Made by a program: the position numbers and the translations under genes. From Baffinella frigidus (lineage: Eukaryota > Cryptophyceae > Cryptomonadales > Baffinellaceae): a stretch of DNA of 15,127 nucleotides. Numbering within the stretch: position 1 is the stretch's first letter; every line of letters begins with the position of its first letter. The notes beneath the pieces are model-generated. The model had not been told where the DNA came from. It searched no databases and worked only from the letters and a program-made list of their open reading frames with translations. Of the stretch, positions 12,923 to 15,127 are shown piece by piece. The stretch lies in NCBI GenBank assembly GCA_026770585.1, contig MU646334.1:1213639-1228765 (forward strand), read 5' to 3'.

Positions 12923-13389
12923 CTCAGATTCTACGTGGTTTACTTAAGTATTCAAGGGGTTTCTTCTAAAAGATGTCAGAAGTGGATGTTTCGAGGCCTC
13001 TGGCGTGGTTCCTTAGCGATGGATAAGATGTGTACCAGGAAAATAGATGGACATGGTCTTCGACGCCCACTGTACTGCCAACCAGAACATTTCACCGAAG
13101 TCAACTGCCCCTACTGCCCCTCAGAGCCAGAGCCTTAAGTCAATTGGGTGATCTGGGAGCACCCTCCCCGGCACCTTACTGCCGAAGATCAGCCAGGTTG
13201 ACTTAAGGTAAAATATCCTGGCTAGCATTTCACGGTGTGGTTGGGGCGGGTGGTCCTTTCTCATCACACCAAAATGTTTTTTGGAGGCGGGGGGTGCTAT
13301 GGACCATGCGAAGGCATGCAAATCTTTGAAATGCTAGAGGAGCGAGGCTTTCGCACTTCTATGCAAAGCATGACGCGCTCGAACGCGGG
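12923..13389. other. Intergenic DNA, no gene recognised
   Basis: Apart from a hairpin (arms 13133-13143 and 13198-13208, CCTTAAGTCAA), nothing is identifiable. A 77-codon plus-strand open frame here has no coding character. Confidence 0.5.
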
Positions 13390-13551
13390 CCACACAGCGG
13401 ACTTCGAAGGGATTTTGAATAACCCCTAAGCGACCATACCGAGGACCCTACGGTAGGCAACCCGTAGTGACACAGGGGGGGTTCCTACGGATAAGGTAAC
13501 GGAAACTCGGGTATTTTCTGCCCGAACATCCCCTCGGAGCCCGCTGTGTGG
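13390..13551. mobile_element. MITE, CCACACAGCGG family, 162 bp
   Basis: Complete: begins CCACACAGCGGACTTCGAAG, ends CCCGCTGTGTGG, with the CCCTACGGTAGGCAACCCG core. Confidence 0.88.
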
Positions 13552-13578
13552 TTGCATCCCCTCGGAGCCCCCTGTGTG

Positions 13579-13712
13579 GTTCGAATAACCCCTAAGCGAA
13601 CAGACTAGGACCCTACGGTAGGCAATACGTAGGGACATAGGGGGGTTCCTACGGATTAGGTAACGGAAGCTCGGGAATTTTCCGCTTGATCACTTCGGAG
13701 CCCGCTGTGTGG
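13579..13712. mobile_element. MITE, same family, tandem partial copy
   Basis: Lacks the usual left end and begins within TTCGAATAACCCCTAAGCG; right end CCCGCTGTGTGG. Probably a tandem duplication of the neighbour. Confidence 0.82.
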
Positions 13713-13754
13713 TTGCGTCATTCGTTGAGGACCGGTTGCTCCGTTTCATTTCAG

Positions 13755-13851
13755 TCATCATCGCCGTGCCCAGCTCCCACCACGCCAGCGTCTTGGAAGG
13801 GGTCGCCAAAAGTCAATCCCCCCCTCAAGACAGTGGGTTTCAAAAGTTGCC
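13755..13851 (+). repeat. Partial copy of the HMGR upstream region
   Basis: TCTTGGAAGGGGTCGCCAAA, GTCAAT and GTGGGTTTCAAAAGTT match 11958-12015 with gaps. May be a shared small mobile element rather than a promoter copy. Confidence 0.5.
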
Positions 13852-13976
13852 AACCGTGTCCTGAGACGCCAAAGCACGCAACAGCCGACGGTTCCCATTA
13901 TAGGACCGTTTTCGCTCTCGTTTCCAGACCTTTTCTTTTTTCTCTCTCCAAATGGACATGGCGTGTCAATGAACAG

Positions 13977-14201
13977 CCACTCGAGGCTAGAAATGTGACC
14001 ATTTTCAAACTGGGATTATTTTACAAGTGAAGAAAAAAAGGTGGGTGTAGTAATTTTCACACAAATGGGGGCGTTTAGTCACGTTGCTGGGGGAATTGTT
14101 GCTGGGGGAATTCCCCCAGCAACGTGACCAAGCCTGCCCGTGACTGGTACTAAATTTAACAACCCCACATTTAAAATACTTCCTCTTCCAGTCTCAAGTG
14201 G
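13977..14201. mobile_element. MITE, CCACTCGAGG family, 225 bp
   Basis: Reverse orientation relative to 2920-3129, with an extra TTGCTGGGGGAATT unit in the centre. Ends CCACTCGAGGCT and CTCAAGTGG. No clear TA duplication here. Confidence 0.88.
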
Positions 14202-14355
14202 AGGTGTCAAGTTTTTTTCTCCGAGCCAACATTATCCTGTTTGAGACATTTTGTACCAGGAGTTTGTTGATGGACGTAACCCTTTCGGGGGAAGCACTTT
14301 AAACGGACGTTTTCGGGGGAAGTAGTTTAAACGGACGTTGGCGCGTTTTGAACAG

Positions 14356-14438
14356 GTGTCTCTTCCGGAACCGACCGGCCTCGTGCTGGTCACGGCGACG
14401 CCCACCTCCGTCGCCTTCCGGTCGGAGTCCCCCGCACA
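14356..14438. other. GC-rich exon-like segment
   Basis: Preceded by AACAG on the plus strand. The plus frame reads VSLPEPTGLVLVTATPTS then VAFRSESPA, faintly like the start of a fibronectin type III domain. The minus frame reads AGDSDRKATEVGVAVTS and is equally open. G/C-rich third positions occur on both strands, so the strand is undecided. A partial copy follows at 14492. Confidence 0.3.
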
Positions 14439-14491
14439 CCCGTCAACTTAGCAGATAGTTTCTGTACCGGGGATGACTTTTGGAGGGAAGA

Positions 14492-14526
14492 TGACCTCCG
14501 TCGCGTTCCAGTCGGAGTCCCCCGCA
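14492..14526. repeat. Partial copy of the exon-like segment
   Basis: GACCTCCGTCGCGTTCCAGT then CGGAGTCCCCCGCAC, near-identical to 14404-14438. The following GTCAACTTA...TCTGTACCGGGG flank is also repeated (14442 and 14596). Confidence 0.8.
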
Positions 14527-14687
14527 CTGATGATACGTGAATCACTTAAGATTGATAAGTTGATCAACTTATCAGGCAGTTTCTTACCGTACGGCTGTCA
14601 ACTTATCGCGCAGTGTCTGTACCGGGGCGATGTGACTTTTGCGATAGTGTCTTCCCGTAGCCGGGAGCTACCCCACTCCCACACGAC

Positions 14688-14866
14688 AATGCTAGAGGGG
14701 CCTATTTAAAACCGATGTGCTTTTAAAAGTGAGCATTTATGTAGTAACTTTCGTTGATTGGTCACGTCGCTAACCATATATTGGCCAGGCGCGAGGTTGG
14801 AACACCTTATCCTGGTACAAATATTTACAACCCCACATTTAAATAGGATCCTCCAGCATTCTCCAG
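14688..14866. mobile_element. MITE, GAGAATGCTNGAGG family, copy 2
   Basis: AATGCTAGAGGGGCC at the left, GGATCCTCCAGCATT at the right; interior shares GGCGCGAGGTTGGA and ATCCTGGTACAAAT with 9412-9589. Confidence 0.75.
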
Positions 14867-14929
14867 TGGTCACCCTGCCATCCCAGACATTTTCTGAGAG
14901 CGGTCTGCTCTAGTGTGGCTCTACCATAC

Positions 14930-15127
14930 CCCCTCAACCCTCCATCCTCCACCCTCAACCCTCAACCCTCCACCCTCAACCCTAATCCCTAATCCAGGTG
15001 GGACGCGCCCCCCTCGGTGCTCCTCACGGGACCCTACCCCCCAAACCATCAATCCTCCACCCTCCACCCTCAATCCTCCGCCCTCCACCCTCCACCCTCA
15101 ATCCTCCACCCTCCACCCTCCACCCTC
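14930..15127 (+). repeat. CCCTCAA / CCCTCCA degenerate array, runs off the right edge
   Basis: 7-bp units, probably telomere-derived, interrupted by about 50 bp of GC-rich DNA (14995-15042). Confidence 0.92.

Noticed and set aside
12905-13138. 77-codon plus-strand open frame
   Set aside because: No coding bias or motif, and it overlaps MITE-end-like sequence.

Overview
The window is eukaryotic nuclear DNA. Its genes are cut by GT-AG introns, and most of it is intron or intergenic DNA packed with inverted repeats, MITE-like elements, microsatellites and interstitial plant-type telomere repeats (TTTAGGG and variants). This fits a unicellular alga with a large, repeat-rich genome; a prasinophyte green alga is my best guess. 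The sequence alone does not prove the organism.

The main gene is on the minus strand and fills positions 11911 to 1, continuing past the left edge. It encodes a class II (bacterial-type) HMG-CoA reductase, the enzyme that makes mevalonate. I could assemble ten exons (E1-E10: 191, 343, 64, 77, 93, 61, 50, 39, 97 and at least 97 nt). Every exon-exon join agrees in splice phase, and the result is 370 codons. It has an acid-free, Arg/Ser/Ala-rich organelle-type presequence, the catalytic Glu (VEEPS), the dinucleotide-binding DAMGAN motif, the catalytic Lys (THNKGVMNG) and the catalytic Asp (GNDW). The C-terminal part, with the catalytic His, lies outside the window.

The most unusual feature is in the introns. 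Seven of the nine introns hold truncated copies of the neighbouring exon together with its splice site, 20 copies in all. Copies upstream of an exon always carry its acceptor plus the 5' part. Copies downstream always carry its 3' part plus the donor. This is what repeated tandem duplication across intron-exon junctions would leave, so the introns seem to have grown by making ladders of decoy splice sites. Telomere-like repeats, microsatellites and MITEs are interleaved with the ladders.

Right of the reductase gene, a 179-bp gap that may be a shared promoter separates it from a divergent plus-strand ORF (12091-12699, 202 aa, Lys-rich then Ala/Ser/Pro/Met-rich, no recognised domain). From 12700 to the right edge there are MITEs, hairpins, short tandem repeats, a duplicated GC-rich exon-like piece (14356-14438 and 14492-14526) and a degenerate CCCTCAA/CCCTCCA array.
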